NCBI GenBank assembly: GCA_003971905.1
Contig: RSEE01000014.1
Location: 1 to 64,000, forward strand
DNA length: 64,000 nucleotides
Reading direction: 5' to 3'
From: Moniliella sp. 'wahieum'
Taxonomy: Eukaryota; Basidiomycota; Moniliellomycetes; Moniliellales; Moniliellaceae
Position numbers and translations under genes: made by a program. A model generated the notes under the pieces. The model was not told the DNA's origin. It worked only from the letters and a program-made list of their open reading frames with translations, and made no database searches. Below, one piece after another: positions 32,834 to 45,523 of the stretch (position 1 is its first letter; each line of letters begins with the position of its first letter).

Positions 32834-34578
32834 GGAGCTCAAATGAAAGAGGATCGATCTGCTCACAGCCGACTTGACGACTACTGGCATGCAGTAGTGT
32901 GTGTACATGTAGTAGTTAGAGTATTCTATCTTCCCCAAGCGCCGCCTCGAGCAATAATCGCTTAGGATAAAGCCTCCTTTAGGTGAGAGAGCCAATTCCG
33001 GTGCTGTTCTATTGTGCCACAGTGAATGGTAGTACACCAACATATTAGAGGAGGGTTAGTAGGAGTTAGTATGTACTCGCATAGTAATGGTGGCAGCTAT
33101 ACCCACTGTGCCATACCCCCGTCCTTAGTAGTTTTCATCATCTTGTGCACTGGAAGTTCTTTTTCAGCTCACAGTCCCGTCTCAGCAACTTGATGCACAC
33201 CACCACCACCTCCCAAAAGCCCACCGCCTAGTCACGCGCTCGATGATGGCATGTCAGACGCAGGAACAACGAACATTTGCGTCTTCTCTAACGGTCACGA
33301 TGTAGCCTTGCTGGAAATCGAGAGAGTGAATCGAGAGAGGGGAACCCAAAAATTCTCCGTCACCTGAAACATGGGGTGGGATTCGATAAACAGGTGTATA
33401 GTCCGGAAACGGGAGTTTCTCACCTACGAATCAGTATCCTGCCTTATGCCCATAACAAGCTACTATAATAGTAAGGGGTAAGTATCATAGTAGTGCTCCT
33501 CCAAAATGGAAGAGACCAAAAAGGATATGGGAGCGACTCGGCTATGTGACATGTCACTGGATCAGAGCCTGAGAATATGATGGTCCCGACTTGTGCTGTT
33601 GTGTGCACACTGAACTGAGTCCAAGTAGGCATTTGTATGGTGTCGGCGACAAGAGACCGGGGAGCAATCTCATAGAGGCAAATGTGCATCGGTATGATCT
33701 ATTGGGAGACACCCGTTATGCAATCAACGCCCAGTTCCTACTTGGTCTTCGTTGTGGCGTCTTCGTCGTGGGAGCCGACGCGATAAATTCGGAGGCCTGA
33801 TGAGGAGGGGCAAACGCCCACACTGGTGTGAGTAGACGTTCTTTGCTTTTACCTCATAGGGGCCATTGCCCTAGGGAGGTGGATCTGTTCGATGTTTTGA
33901 CTGCACCCCTTCCCACTTGCTCAGCTACCCATGGCTTGGCGCCGCATCGTCCTTTCCGCACCCTGGGGATCGCCATGGCCGTCATTTGCTTCACACACCA
34001 TGCAGCACATGGGTGTGGCAAGGACCGCCTATTTGCCCGGCCTTGGGGTTGGGCAGGGTTAACCCACCTGGTGCCACAGCAGGGCCAAGACGGGCCTGGC
34101 CGGCCGGCCAGCCGCGGAGGATGTGAAGTGGAGACAGGTGTGGCGCCCCACGCACTGTCCCGCTCTCGCCGCCCGACGCCACAGGATCCCATGCAGCCAG
34201 TGTGTGTGCCTGCCTGCGCCTGCCCCACTGTGCCCCCCCCTGCCCCCCCGGCGGAGCAGAAGCAAAGGCCGCACACTGGCACCACGCCAGCCGCGCACTG
34301 CTCCACTTGCGATCAAGACCCTGGCCGATCAGCTCCACTGCTATGGCGGCCAGCCCAGCCATCATCCATCATCCATCATCCATCGACATCACCCGCCTAG
34401 TTATAGTAATTCGTGCACGGCACACAGGAATCTGCGTTGTGGACAGGGCTGATTATGGTTATCGATTATCATGACCGACGAGTGGTAAGCATTGGGTCAA
34501 CTTGAACCTTCTTCACCGTCTTCTTCATCTTCACCACCTCCGCCTTTCGTCCCTCTTCACCACTTTTTTCTTCCCGGC
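32834..34578. other. Intergenic region upstream of chitin synthase
   Basis: 1.7 kb with no convincing gene. 32850-33800 is less GC-rich than its surroundings and has only short unsupported frames. 33840-34340 is GC-rich and open in several frames, with no domains. A CATCATC heptamer run lies at 34360-34380. The leader just before 34579 is T/C-rich. Confidence 0.5.
34360..34380. repeat. CATCATC heptamer, 3 copies
   Basis: Three contiguous 7-bp units and a partial fourth, about 200 bp upstream of the chitin synthase start. Confidence 0.9.
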
Positions 34579-37565
34579 ATGAGTCACCTGCAGCACTACG
34601 CGCCGGGGGGGACTACCAGTCCAATGCGGAAGTCTCTTCATTGTCCAGCGGCCGCGGTTTCCCGCAGCCCGCGGCACCGTACGCTGTGCAGCACCCTCCG
34701 TCGTTCGCGCCGTACAGCAGTCCCAGACGCAGCCCAGATGGCAGTCCTCATCCGTCTCACAGCGTTGCCTCTCTCTCGTCCGTGTATGGCTACCACGGTG
34801 CCTCGTCCGTGATGGGCTATGGCGAGGGCTATGACCACGATGCTCAGCATACACTATCGGAGAAAGATGCCCCGTTGGAGGAGATGGAGTCGATCAAGGC
34901 CCTGGATTACCATCCCCCAGCGCCGCGCCAAGTGTTATACAGGTATGTTTCATCCGATCGCTATTACCCCCTCAGTTATTGGGTTAGTTATTGACTGACG
35001 TCTCCCCTTCATTCCTACCCCGCTGTAGCCTGCGCGATGGACCGATGCCCCACAGCACAGAGTCCAGCACGACGCTTTATGACCAAGGATCGGGTCTTAG
35101 TACGACCGACCTGATCCCAGATGACAGTGCGTCGGAGGTAGAGTCGCAGGTGGCATGGGCACAACGGCAAAACCTGCCCCGGCGGGGGACGACTCGCGGG
35201 TCAAGCTCACCAAAGGGCACTGGATTGTCGAGCACCAGGTGCCTACTGCGATTCTCAACTCGTTTGAGCCTCACTGGACGCAAGGGAATAAGACGTCCGA
35301 GTTTACTCACATGCGCTACACGGCGGCTACGTGTGATCCGGACGATTTTACCAAGGACAAGGGCTGGACGTTACGCGCTTCCGATATGTACGGACGCGAC
35401 ACGGAGCTGTTGATCGCCATCACATATTACAATGAGGACCGCATTTTGGTCGCTCGTACCCTGCATGGCGTGATGCTCAACATTCGCGACATTTGCAAGT
35501 CCAAGTCGTCCAAGTTCTGGCGCCGTTCCGCCGAAGAAGGCCGGCCAGGGTGGCAGCGAATCGTCGTCTCACTTATCTTTGACGGGATTGACCCGTGCGA
35601 CAAGGGGGTGCTGGATTTGATGTCGACAGTGGGTGTGTACCAGGACGGGGTGATGAAACGGGAGGTCGATGGGAAAGAAACGGTTGCGCACATCTTCGAA
35701 TACACCACCCAACTCTCTGTCGATCCCAAACCTTCTCTCGTTCAACCCCATGGCACTGACGAAGCGAACCTTGTTCGGTCCAGATGATTCTCTGCCTCAA
35801 GCAGAAGAATTCCAAAAAGATCAACTCGCACCGCTGGCTTTTCAATGCGTTTGGTCGCCACCTTGAACCAGAGATGTGCATCCTGTTAGATGCAGGGACC
35901 AAGCCAAGCCCCAAAAGTCTGTATTACCTGTGGGAAGCCATGTACAACAATCCTAATCTTGGCGGATGTTGCGGTGAGATTCACGCGATGGTCAAGGGCG
36001 GACGGAAGCTATTGAACCCACTTGTTGCGGCCCAAAATTTTGAGTACAAGATGAGCAATATCCTGGACAAACCACTTGAAAGTGTCTTTGGTTACGTCTC
36101 CGTCCTGCCCGGTGCATTCAGCGCCTACCGTTACCGCGCCATTCAAGATCGTCCCTTGCAGCAATATTTCCATGGCGACCATACGTTGGCCGACCGGTTG
36201 GGAAAGAAAGGCGTGCACGGGATGAATATTTTTACCAAGAATATGTTCTTGGCTGAAGACCGGATCTTGTGTTTCGAGCTGGTCTTCAAGCAGGGGAATC
36301 GTTGGACACTGGGGTATGTCAAAAACGCCAAAGGTGAAACAGACGTGCCAGAGGGCGCAGCCGAGCTGATCAGCCAGCGCCGTCGCTGGCTTAACGGTTC
36401 CTTTGCTGCCTCGGTCTACTCTTTAATCCATTTTCGGAAAGTGTACCAAACGCACCACAACTTCATCCGCATCTTTTCCTTCACATTCAAGCAATTTACA
36501 ACATTGTCGTCCTTTTCATTACTTGGTTTGCACTGGCCAACTACTGGCTCACCTTCTCCATCATCATTGGTTTTCTCCCGGACAACATTCTGCATTCGTC
36601 GAGTGAAACGGTGCTCGCGGGGCTGCACTGGTTCAACCTTGGGTGCGAATGGGTGTATGTTTTTTTCTTGATCCTTCAGTTTGTTCTCGCACTCGGAAAC
36701 CGTCCCAAAGCGGAGGCGCGGCTCTACATTCTTTCCTTCGTTGTCTTTGCTTTTATGAGCACGTACCTCATTGTCGTCTCGCTCTGGCTCACGGTCAATA
36801 TGCTGCAAAATCTCAAGCAGCAGATCGATGGTGCCCACTCGTTTTGGTCGGTCATCATAGCCAATGCGCAATCCACCACGGTGCTGATTGCCAGTTTGAT
36901 CGCTACGATTGGTGTTTATCTCGTTGCTTCACTCATGTATCTCGACCCATGGCACATGATCACCTCCTTCCCTCAGTACATGGCCATTGCCCCAAGCCTG
37001 ATCAACATCCTCAACGTCTACGCCTTTTGCAACCTGCACGATGTGAGTTGGGGCACAAAGGGAGCAGACAAGGCGGATGTGCTGCCGTCAGTGGACACGA
37101 AAAAGGCCATGGCGGTGGATGACGGGGAGTGGAAGAGGTGGTACAAGAACAGAAAGACATTGATGCCACTTTCGCGAGGTGGTACTGCGTGCAGTTGCAC
37201 TTTAGTGATGGAAGAGCACAAGGAAAAGCCGACTATGGACGACAGCAACAGGATGTTCCGCACACGTCTCGTCATTTTTTGGATCTTAAGCAATGGCGCA
37301 CTGACCATCACGATCCAATACCTATCAGGACTGCACTACAACCAAACCGACAAGCAGATGCAAGCGGAAGAGCAAAGAACACAAGGATACTACTTTAAGG
37401 TACGTCTACTTTCTATGTGTCCGTACTACATCCCACTAACATCTGTTTTTACACCTTCTGTAGGCTTTGCTCTGGACTACTTTTGGGATTTCGCTCTTCA
37501 AGTTCTGTGGCTTCTTGGTCTTTTGGGCCACAAGGCTCATCCGGATGCCGTGCCGAAAGTCCTGA
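34579..37565 (+). CDS. Chitin synthase (class I/II type)
   Basis: An integral plasma-membrane glycosyltransferase making chitin from UDP-GlcNAc. ATG 34579 gives MSHLQHYAP and a Ser/Tyr/Pro-rich cytoplasmic N-terminus. Intron 1 is 34943-35028 and intron 2 37400-37463 (gtacgt). Conserved blocks in order: [68 protein letters not shown], the acceptor-site EDR (36255-36263) and the diagnostic QRRRW (36375-36389). Multiple membrane segments follow ([20 protein letters not shown] and others) and a short tail ends [10 protein letters not shown]. About 940 aa, usual for the class. Frame changes near 34604-34611, 35184-35188, 35776, 36493, 37125 and 37180-37200 each fit a missing homopolymer base. The catalytic residues are intact, so I take it as functional. 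Confidence 0.95.
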
Positions 37566-38174
37566 TCTTCTTCTTGCCTCCTTACACCTCGGGGGGCTAC
37601 ATGCATATGCATGACCTCACCTCGCACCCGTCCCTTTTCGCCCTCGATCACTTTTTCACCCTGCGTCAACAGCCGCTTCACCAACACAATATGGGATGCC
37701 CCCTTCTTCTGCACTGGGCGGCATCATGCCCTCTGTCTCCTTCTAGCTCTTCCACCCCCTCTGCCTTGTCCACACATTCGTTCTTTCGCTTACTCGCTCT
37801 CTCATCACATCCACACGCTCGTACTAGTGCATACCTCGCACCCTCCCACTCCTTCACAATCGCCGCACACATCACCTCAATTGTCACGCGGAAAACAACT
37901 TCCCAGCGCAGACCGAGAAGTCATGCTTAACGTTCAACACTCTCATCAGCGCTCCGCGCTCACTCTCGCACACCCGACCCCATTTCCTCCCCTCCTTCCG
38001 GCTCTTTTCGACCCCTGTCCCTTACCTGGCTCCGTCTCTCTTTTCAATGTTCCTGGCTGTCGATCCCCTGGTTTACCAAAACAAAACATAATTGACGCTG
38101 TTTTCAGTTCTTGTGCATTCTTTTGCGGTCCTGAGGTTGCCTTGCCCCCCCCTTCTCTGTCGCTCTCTCCGCAT
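37566..38174. other. Intergenic region downstream of chitin synthase
   Basis: C/T-rich on the top strand, no recognisable gene or repeat. The reading frame in phase with the chitin synthase upstream of 37400 continues open into this region only if intron 2 is not removed. It has no conserved sequence. Confidence 0.5.
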
Positions 38175-39172
38175 TGTTAGGGGGCGCTCCGGTTTTGTCG
38201 GGACGCTGAGCCCCCATGTCGTAGACATCTCATCCAAACACGCGTCAGTCCCGTTAGATAGCGAGCGAGAGAGTGTCAGAAGGAGCCTATCCATGGCGGA
38301 TACTGTCCGCGGAGAGCCAAGGGCGAATCGGACTTACAGTACAAAGCTTCGTATCTGCGGTGCCCGGTCTTGGCAGAACCCTACACTTACGGTGGCCCAT
38401 CGGATCGCAGTCTTGTGGCAGAACAGACGGCGCTTTGTCTCTTACTACTGTGGATCCCCCATCTTCTGTTTATCCCTGTCTTGAGGCACTTGAGGCCTGG
38501 TTCCTCCTGGATATAAGCAGCCGGGTCTAAGGCTTGCTATAGCTGTGGTCCATAATAGGAGATGGAGATGGGGGAAAGGATGAGAGGATCTGAGGTATAT
38601 ATGCCTCGGAGAAGAAGCGGACACATGTGAGCTGAATCACACGGAGGAAGAAGGGGAGCATAGTCACAAAAGGGGGAAAACAGGGTCTAAAACAAATTAG
38701 GGACCAGTCAACTTGGTGATCAAACGGTGATCAAGGGGGTCTGATCCCGAGACGCAGTCCTTGGAGACCAGCCTGTCTTTGGTCTCCCTGACTTGCCGTT
38801 CCTCTCTCGCCCTGCCACCTGTTCTATACCACCCTTGCGAATTTACGACTTACGTCGAGTCCGCTGCAAGCCGCGGTTACTCTTAGTTGCGCTTGCTCTT
38901 CTTTAGGACCCCATCTGATTCCGCCGAAGTACAACGCGTCGAGTTTGGTGCAGTGACGCTGCACGGTCGCAGCGTTACCGGTTACCCCGGAGCTCCTGGA
39001 CCGCTTCAACTGGTCCGAGACGACCTACGTACGCGGCTCCTGCCTCATCAGAGGGTCTGAGCTGCGGCCTTTGCACGCAGACAGCCACCCAAACAGTAGG
39101 GTGTCTCTCTCTCGCCTCTACACCAGCTCGGTTCAACGTTCAACCAGGATCTGAGGCAGGATCGACCTAACG
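38175..39172 (+). mobile_element. LTR-like repeat, copy A
   Basis: It shares about 0.75 kb with 57489-58271, in two collinear parts (38175-38525 and 38835-39172) separated here by about 310 bp versus 110 bp in copy B. It begins tgttagggggcgctccgg and ends near cctaacg, so the ends are short inverted repeats of the TG...CA type with an imperfect last base. A TATA-like tataagcag lies at 38512. No coding. I infer a solo LTR of a retrotransposon, but no clear target-site duplication is visible. Confidence 0.5.
38511..38520 (+). promoter_or_regulatory. TATA-like element in LTR-like copy A
   Basis: atataagcag, followed by ccggg; the same tataagcagcc occurs at 57812 in copy B. Conservation between copies and a position in the first half of the repeat fit a U3 promoter. 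Confidence 0.35.
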
Positions 39173-40207
39173 TACGAGACTCCGATCGGCCAACTAGGGT
39201 TTATACCCTTAAACTACAGGGATGGGTCCCACCTCGGAACCTCCCCCCATGAGATGTAACACCTTTGTCTCTGTCCATGTCGGATCGCCGCTCGCATGGG
39301 TGCTCAACGTTCAACGCGCAACGCCTGGACTGGGTGTATCGAGCGTCGCGTATCCCTGTCCGCTCAACATGCAGACTTGACATACCAAGGCACCCGTCGC
39401 ATCCTACTCGAGAATATTATAGCTGCGCCCTGCGGCCTACCAGCCCCCACGTGATCGCGTGACGCGTCCCGAGATCCCCGCAGGACGCGCTGGCGGAAGC
39501 CCGGCAACCAGCGCAATGGTCCAGGCGGGGGAGCAGTGTTGAGTCAATGTTAGCCCAGTTCTGTGACACTGTGGCATGCATGGCATGGCTTGTGCTATGC
39601 ATCATGCATCATGCATTCGCATGGGGCTGCGGGTTGCGGGCTGCGGACTGCTCGGGCTGTGCGAACTTGAGGCCGAGGCCGCTTGACGAGTGAGTAGCTT
39701 GAGGCCTGTCTGGCCTCTGGACGGACGAACGGACACATGGTCGATGGCCATCGGTCACCGGTCACTATTTAGTGATGAATGATCTCAGATCCCAATGGTC
39801 ATCGACATGGATGCCTTGATCACCCCGATTGCATGCAGGCTCTGGGCGTGTGTTGGGCTGAGCGCGGGCGTGGCGCGTGCTGGGCTGGGCATGGCCGCAG
39901 CCACCCTGGCCTCCGTTCTGCTGCCCGGCGGCGTTACCGACGTTCGATGCATGGGTTGAGGCACTGGCGGGCACACGCCTGCACAGCACCCGCCCAGCCC
40001 CCCATTCATTGTACCGCGTCTGCGGCACTCCGCCGCCCCAGGCGCCAGCACAGCTCAGGCTCAGTGCAGCCGCCGCGGAAGCGAGGAGCTAGCTGGCTAC
40101 GAGGTACCCGTGACCAGTTCCTAGTTGCGGGCCACACCAGTCGCCCCCTCGCCTCGGTCCACTCAGCGCCTCCCTTTCCTTTGCCCCTCCAGCTCACCCA
40201 CGCTTCC
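39173..40207. other. Intergenic region with two heptamer runs
   Basis: No gene recognised. ATGCATC/ATGCATT heptamers at 39597-39617 and a (C/T)TGCGG(G/A) heptamer run at 39627-39647. Frames across 39780-40210 are extensions of the next gene's GC-rich frames without support. Confidence 0.5.
39597..39647. repeat. Two adjacent 7-bp tandem runs
   Basis: ATGCATC, ATGCATC, ATGCATT at 39597-39617, then ctgcggg, ttgcggg, ctgcgga at 39627-39647. The two runs have unrelated unit sequences but the same 7-bp period. Confidence 0.9.
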
Positions 40208-42156
40208 ATGGCTGTCCTTGCGCGCGCAACCCCGCGCCTCCGCCCGCGCCCTGCGTCCCCGCCACGCCCCCGCCCTCGCCCGCGCTGCCACCGCCTCGAC
40301 AGGCACCGACACCCACCCCGCCACCTCCCCGACGGCGGCTCTGGCGACACCTCCACCGACCCCGCCTCCGGTGGTCAGCACACCTCCACCAACGACGACG
40401 GTGGCAGCGGCGGCACCACCACCCGCAGCAACGATGGCGGCAGTGGCGGTACCACTACCGGCGACACTGGCGGCGACGATCCCACCTCCACCCACCCTGG
40501 CACCACCACTGGCCACCCGACCACTACTGATGGCAGCGGCAGTGGCGGCACCACCACTGGCCCTCCCCCAGCACAAGCCCCACCCCAGGCAATGGAGGGA
40601 GCGGTAGCGGCAGCGGCAGCGGGAACGGCAGCGGCAATGGCAACGGCAACGGCAACACCTCTACCGATCAGACCTCTTCCAATCCCCCCACCACTCAGTC
40701 CCAACCTCCTTCCACGTCGCCTTCTGACAATCCACCGCCCAGCACGTCCCCTTCCACCAGGGCGGGCAGACGAGGAGCACCATCACCACCCAGGTCACTG
40801 TTACACCTACTGAGTCTAGCTCCCCCCCACCCAGACGACGGTGATTGTCACCACCAGTACCCCGTCTGTGCCGACCACGACCCAGCAGACCCGTTCGACT
40901 TCGTATGAGACCACGTCGAGATCTTCCTTTGTCACGGATACGGTCACCTCCACCTCTCATTCGACTCCTCCGTAGGTTTTTTCTTTTGCTTTTTTCTTCT
41001 TCTTCCCCCAGTCTGCCTACTGACGCCTCACCCTTGTCTGCCCCTCGTCTCATCTGTTCCACAGCCCAACGACCACAGGCAAGAGCGTTGTGACCTCTGT
41101 CAAACAGATCACGATCACCTCCTCGCTGAACAACGGCTACACCACCATCACATCGTCTAGTACGTTTTACGCCCAGAGCACCGCCACTGGTTCGACAGGA
41201 TTCTTTTCCAATCACGGTGCTGTCGGCGGCACATTTGCTGCCGTTGGCGTGGTTGCATGCGTCCTGCTTGGTCTGTTGGTATGGCTGTTGGTTCGGAAGC
41301 GCAAGCAGCACCGCATGGACGCAGACATCGTGGCAGCCACCACAGCCGGTGCAGCTGCCACACGCCAGCCGTTTGACGATGACGATGACGATGACGACGA
41401 CTATGAGTTGGAGGACACCGAGATGGAGCAGCACGGTGGTGCTGGGTCGGATGGGCGGTATGCGAGTGGCCTGTTGGTGCCCTCAGCGGGAACTGGGCCA
41501 CAAGGTGCGTATGGCGACTACGGTGCGTATGCTCACCCGGCCCCACGGCAGCTGGATTCCCATCGGACGTGGCGGCCTACTCGAACCCCAGCTCAGCGCC
41601 GTACGGGCACGACCCGTATGCCATGTACGGCTCCACCGGGTCGGAGGGTGCGGCGGTGTCGGCGGCCGGGAGTGGGCGTTGGGGAGGCAACCGGGTCGGG
41701 TTCGCATGGCCCAACTGGATCCCACACCCCTTCGGCCGAAGGGGGCTATTCGACGCCGGGCGAGTACCCCGAATACGGCAATCCCTACGGCTACCCAGTG
41801 CCGCAGGGCTACTACGGGCAGCAACCTGGAGATGGGTACGGGCGATCTGCTGAAGAGGCGGCAGCAGCGCAGGCGTATGCAGGCCAGCAAGGGTCCTACT
41901 CGACGCACAGCACGCACATTGGGCCAGTGGCGCCCAGCACGCCCGGGCGCCAGCTGGGTGGACATGCACTGTATTCGGACGCGGAAATGCCGCCTCGTGC
42001 TTCGGGCTCAACCCCGACGGAAGCCAGGCACATGTACACCTCCAACCCGTCCCCGAGACCGTGTCGGGCCCGACGACTGCCGATGCGGCGCACGTGATGT
42101 ACTCGGACCAACACGAGGACGGCGAGTCGTTGACCAAAACGCATGGGTCGAGGTAA
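40208..42156 (+). CDS. Mucin-like single-pass membrane protein (possible wall sensor)
   Basis: The likely extracellular part is Gly/Ser/Thr/Asn-rich low complexity (GGSGGTTTG repeats, GNGSGNGNGNGN, then TTQVTVTPTESSS and TTVIVTTSTPS). One intron, 40972-41064, has ctactgacg branch point. After it comes GAVGGTFAAVGVVACVLLGL then LVWLLVRKRKQHR: one transmembrane helix with a basic cytoplasmic stop-transfer. The cytoplasmic side has an Asp run of nine (near 41378), then a Tyr/Gly/Pro-rich tail (YPEYGNPYGYPVPQGYYG), ending THGSR at 42156. This layout resembles fungal Mid2/WSC-like stress sensors or Skg6/Axl2-type proteins, but sequence identity is not claimed. The start ATG 40208 is a best guess: no clear signal peptide is seen, partly because several frame changes break the N-terminal half. 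Confidence 0.65.
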
Positions 42157-43182
42157 CAGACTCGGTTTGCTGGTCTTCTTTCTTGCTCGTTCACCTAGGC
42201 TACCTGTCGCAAACGCGGCACCCATTTTGCTTCGTGTCTTCTATGTATTCCATTTCCCTCGATGCCCGCCGCTCCCAACCCATGCCATTTCATCCACGTT
42301 GCCCTCGCCCTGACTGGCCTATCGCTAAAGCGCTCTTTTACTTTCTTGGGCTGTCGTTTTGCCATTCTCTGACTCGCACGTCCATGTCGCGCAGGGTTGA
42401 GCCGGACCAACCTGTGCTCGTTAATTATTGCGTATGCCCCATGGCTTAGTTGTACTGTCCTTGTCAATAGGATGGGAATGGGATGGGATGTGGCGGCGGA
42501 GCCGGCGGCGAGAGATCAATATAATGACGATAAGAGAGTATGACGATCTGCGTACGTTGGCACGGGATAGATGAGCCTGGCAGGCGCACAGTGTTTCTTG
42601 TGTGTCCACTGGATCGCCTTCGACGGTTAAGACAAGCAATCATCACAACACGTATATCGACTGTGGGGGGGCGATGCTGTTCAGACGGGGGGAAGGCTGG
42701 ACGAGACTGGTTAAGGATTAGAGATCGATTAGAGCCCACGCTGTGCTCGGATGGGCTGTGGAGTGTCTTTGCTTGCAGTTCTCTTCGCAGCAGAGCGGGC
42801 TTAGCCCTTCGTACGAGTTGCTAGTTACTAGCTACCCCAGGTGGATTACGTAACGCACTCCACGTCTTCACCTCAACCGCATTCCTGGGCGAGACGGGTG
42901 ATGGTGGCGCAGCAGTAGAGCGCGGCCACATGCGGGTGCCGCGGTCACAAGCCAGTCACGTGGCCACTGGCCCACTGGTAGTTTGAGCAGCTGCAGGGGA
43001 CACGCGATGTGATGTGATGTGATGCACATGTGACTGTGCTGTGATGCCTGCGTAGGACTGCGTCCCACGCGCACCCTGTCCGCGTCGAGCAGTGGACCGG
43101 CGGTGAGTTGGTCCCCTCCCACCCCCATCTTCTCGCCGCGCCGCTCAGTGGGCGTTGCCACCCTCGACCCGCGGGGACAGCC
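42157..43182. other. Intergenic region with GATGT pentamers
   Basis: No gene recognised. A 5-bp run (gatgt three times plus gatgc) lies at 43006-43025, about 160 bp before the next start codon. Confidence 0.5.
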
Positions 43183-45523
43183 ATGACCAACCTCGTCCTC
43201 GCCGTCCTGGCCCTGGCCGCTGCATTTGCCCCCGTCCTCACCGCCCCCGTCGACAGCCCCGACGGCACCGCCAGCGTCGCCCCTGCCAGCGTCGAGCACG
43301 CCCCACCCCCGCCATGGGTCCAGCTCGACACCACTTCATTTCGTTCTTCTGTAGCGCATGGCGCATGGTACGTTTCCCCCTTGCCTTCACGCTGCTGGCC
43401 TGCTGGTCTGCTGACCTGCTGACCTTGTCGTTTGCGGTGGCGCACAGGCTGGTCGAGTTTGTTGACGCCAAGCACGAGAGCGAAAAGTTTGCTCCGACCT
43501 GGGCCGAATTGGCGCGCAACAAGCAGTCCTTGCGCACCGACTACCCCGCTGCGCCCTTTGGGCTCGCACAGGTCGACTGCAAGTTGTTCATGAAGCTCTG
43601 TATGGAAGAAGACATCAAAGGCACTCCCTTTTTCATTGCGTACCAAGATGGGGCCAAGTCCACCACTCCCTACATGGGTCCGCGCGACTACGCCTCTCTC
43701 GCCGCCTGGGTGGATGAGCAGGCAGCGGAATATCGCAAGGTAAAGGGTGTGGCTGACACTCCCTCATCAGCAACTTCATCACCCTTGCCGTCGCCCTCGT
43801 CCTCGACATCGCCCTCGACCTCGCCCTCGCCTTCAGCGTCGCCCTCGTATTCTCCGTCGTCTTCCTCTCCTTCATCCTCTTCAGCTTCCGCTCTGTATTC
43901 CTCCTCATCGCCATCCCCCCCGCCTCCCCCGAACCATCCCCACCACTCCCCTCATCCCTGCGCCAAGAGGAATCTTCTGAGACGCATTCTTCTGCTCCCG
44001 CGCCTCCCACTGCACCGGCCCAGTCAATCGACCCTAATGGACCCAATCCAAAAGGGATCATGTTACATTATGGCCAGGCGCCAATCCAAGATGAAGCGGC
44101 ATTTTCTGCCTGGCTCTCCTCCACCGGCGGTCACGGCCCCAGCTTTGTCAGGTTCATGGCGCCCTGGTGCCCTCATTGCCGCCACATGGGCCCAGCATTT
44201 TACAAGGCGAGCTCTTCGCTCCAAGGCCATGTGAATGTAATCGAGGTGGACTGTGAGGCGCACCAAGACGTGTGCCGTAAGTACCACGTTAACAGTTTCC
44301 TACGCTCCGTATGTACAAGGACGGCACTGCCACCGAGTACGTGGGTGGCCGATCGCATGACGCGATGGTTAAGTGGGCACTGAAAGCTGGCGCTTCTGCC
44401 CTCCATCCAATCGTCGCCTCTGAATTGGCCCAGTTGGCTAAGCAGCACGACATTTTCTTCCTCTATCTCTTTTCGCCTGGGACGAGGGACGAGGAACGAG
44501 TGAGTGCTTCCCCCCTCCCCACCCCCCCCCCCCTTCCCCTGCTTGAAGCCACGGTACTAATCCCCACGTTTCTTTAAGACCCAAGTCAGGAATGCTACCT
44601 CGGTTTTGCTGGGAAAGGACACGTTTGCGTTTGAATCGTCCGATCCGGTCCTACTGGAGCACTACAGTTCCTATCTCCACCCTGGTCAAGGCAGTGAGCT
44701 GGCGCGGCACTCTCTGTCGGGACTACTTGTGTTCAAGGACCACAATATCAAGACGCCGCATGCCAAGATGAACCTGGCCGCGTTGTCGAAGCAGGATCCT
44801 GTGGGCCAGATCCGGTCGTGGGTACACAGCGAACGGTTTCCGAATGTAGTCGAGCTTGTCTCGACCAACTTTGCCGATGTCATGTTCAACGATGCAGGGC
44901 TCAAGGTGGTTCTGGCTGCTGTGTCGGATGTGCACCATGGTGGGAACCTGGTGGAGACGGGCTCGGGATCTCGCGAACGAGAGTACGAATTGGCCATGTA
45001 CCGTCAAGTCGCTGCTGACTGGCGGTCGCAGCCACGCGACAACCAAATCCTGTTTGCCTGGATCGACGCGGACCGGTGGGCTACCGCGATCAAGTCGTAC
45101 TTCAACACGAGAGGGATCGATCTTCCGAAACTGTTCTTGGTGGATGGAGGAAAGATGGTGTACTACGAGCTGCCAAGTGACGCTGTAGCTGCTGCTCATG
45201 CTCGCCCCTGGGTTCACTCGGCCCCGGTGTTTGACCGTCTCGCTGCCATTCTGGCTGGTCAGGTTAAGCCCAAGAGCATGGAGACGTACATTGACCGCAG
45301 CATGCATGTCACCTCGTCGCTAATCGTCGTTTTGGTTGGCACCTACTTCCGCCACCCGTTCCTAGGCACCATCCTCTTGCTTGCCTTGATTTACGGTGCC
45401 TTCCGTTTCGTCACCCACTTCCAACGTGGTCGCCATGGCCTCTCCAGCGACCGGAGATTGACCTCGCGCAGCACATTGCCCCTGACCAAAGTGTCAGTGC
45501 TAGGCAAGTCCAAATCGGGCTAA
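43183..45523 (+). CDS. Membrane-anchored PDI-like protein with thioredoxin domains
   Basis: Probably an ER thiol oxidoreductase. ATG 43183 begins a clear signal peptide, MTNLVLAVLALAAAFAPVLTA. Intron 1 is 43368-43447 (gtacgt, ctgac) and intron 2 is 44500-44578 (gtgagt, actaat). Thioredoxin domain 1 (LVEFVDAKHESEKFAPTWAEL ... VDCKLFMKLCMEEDIKGTPFF) has the fold motifs but no CxxC where one is expected. A long Ser/Pro/Thr linker follows (43770-44010). Domain 2 has the active site APWCPHCRHMGP (cysteines at 44168 and 44177) and a TLRMYKDG-like strand broken by a missing C near 44300. The C-terminal part ends with hydrophobic FLGTILLLALIYGAFRF and a basic tail, KSKSG. About 720 aa. Layout recalls TMX/Eps1-type PDIs. 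Redox work should rest on domain 2. Confidence 0.85.

Noticed and set aside
39779-40813. 344-codon plus-strand frame reaching upstream of 40208
   Set aside because: Only the part after 40208 has the Gly/Ser/Thr repeats of the membrane protein. The upstream extension has no protein-like features, so I started the gene at 40208.
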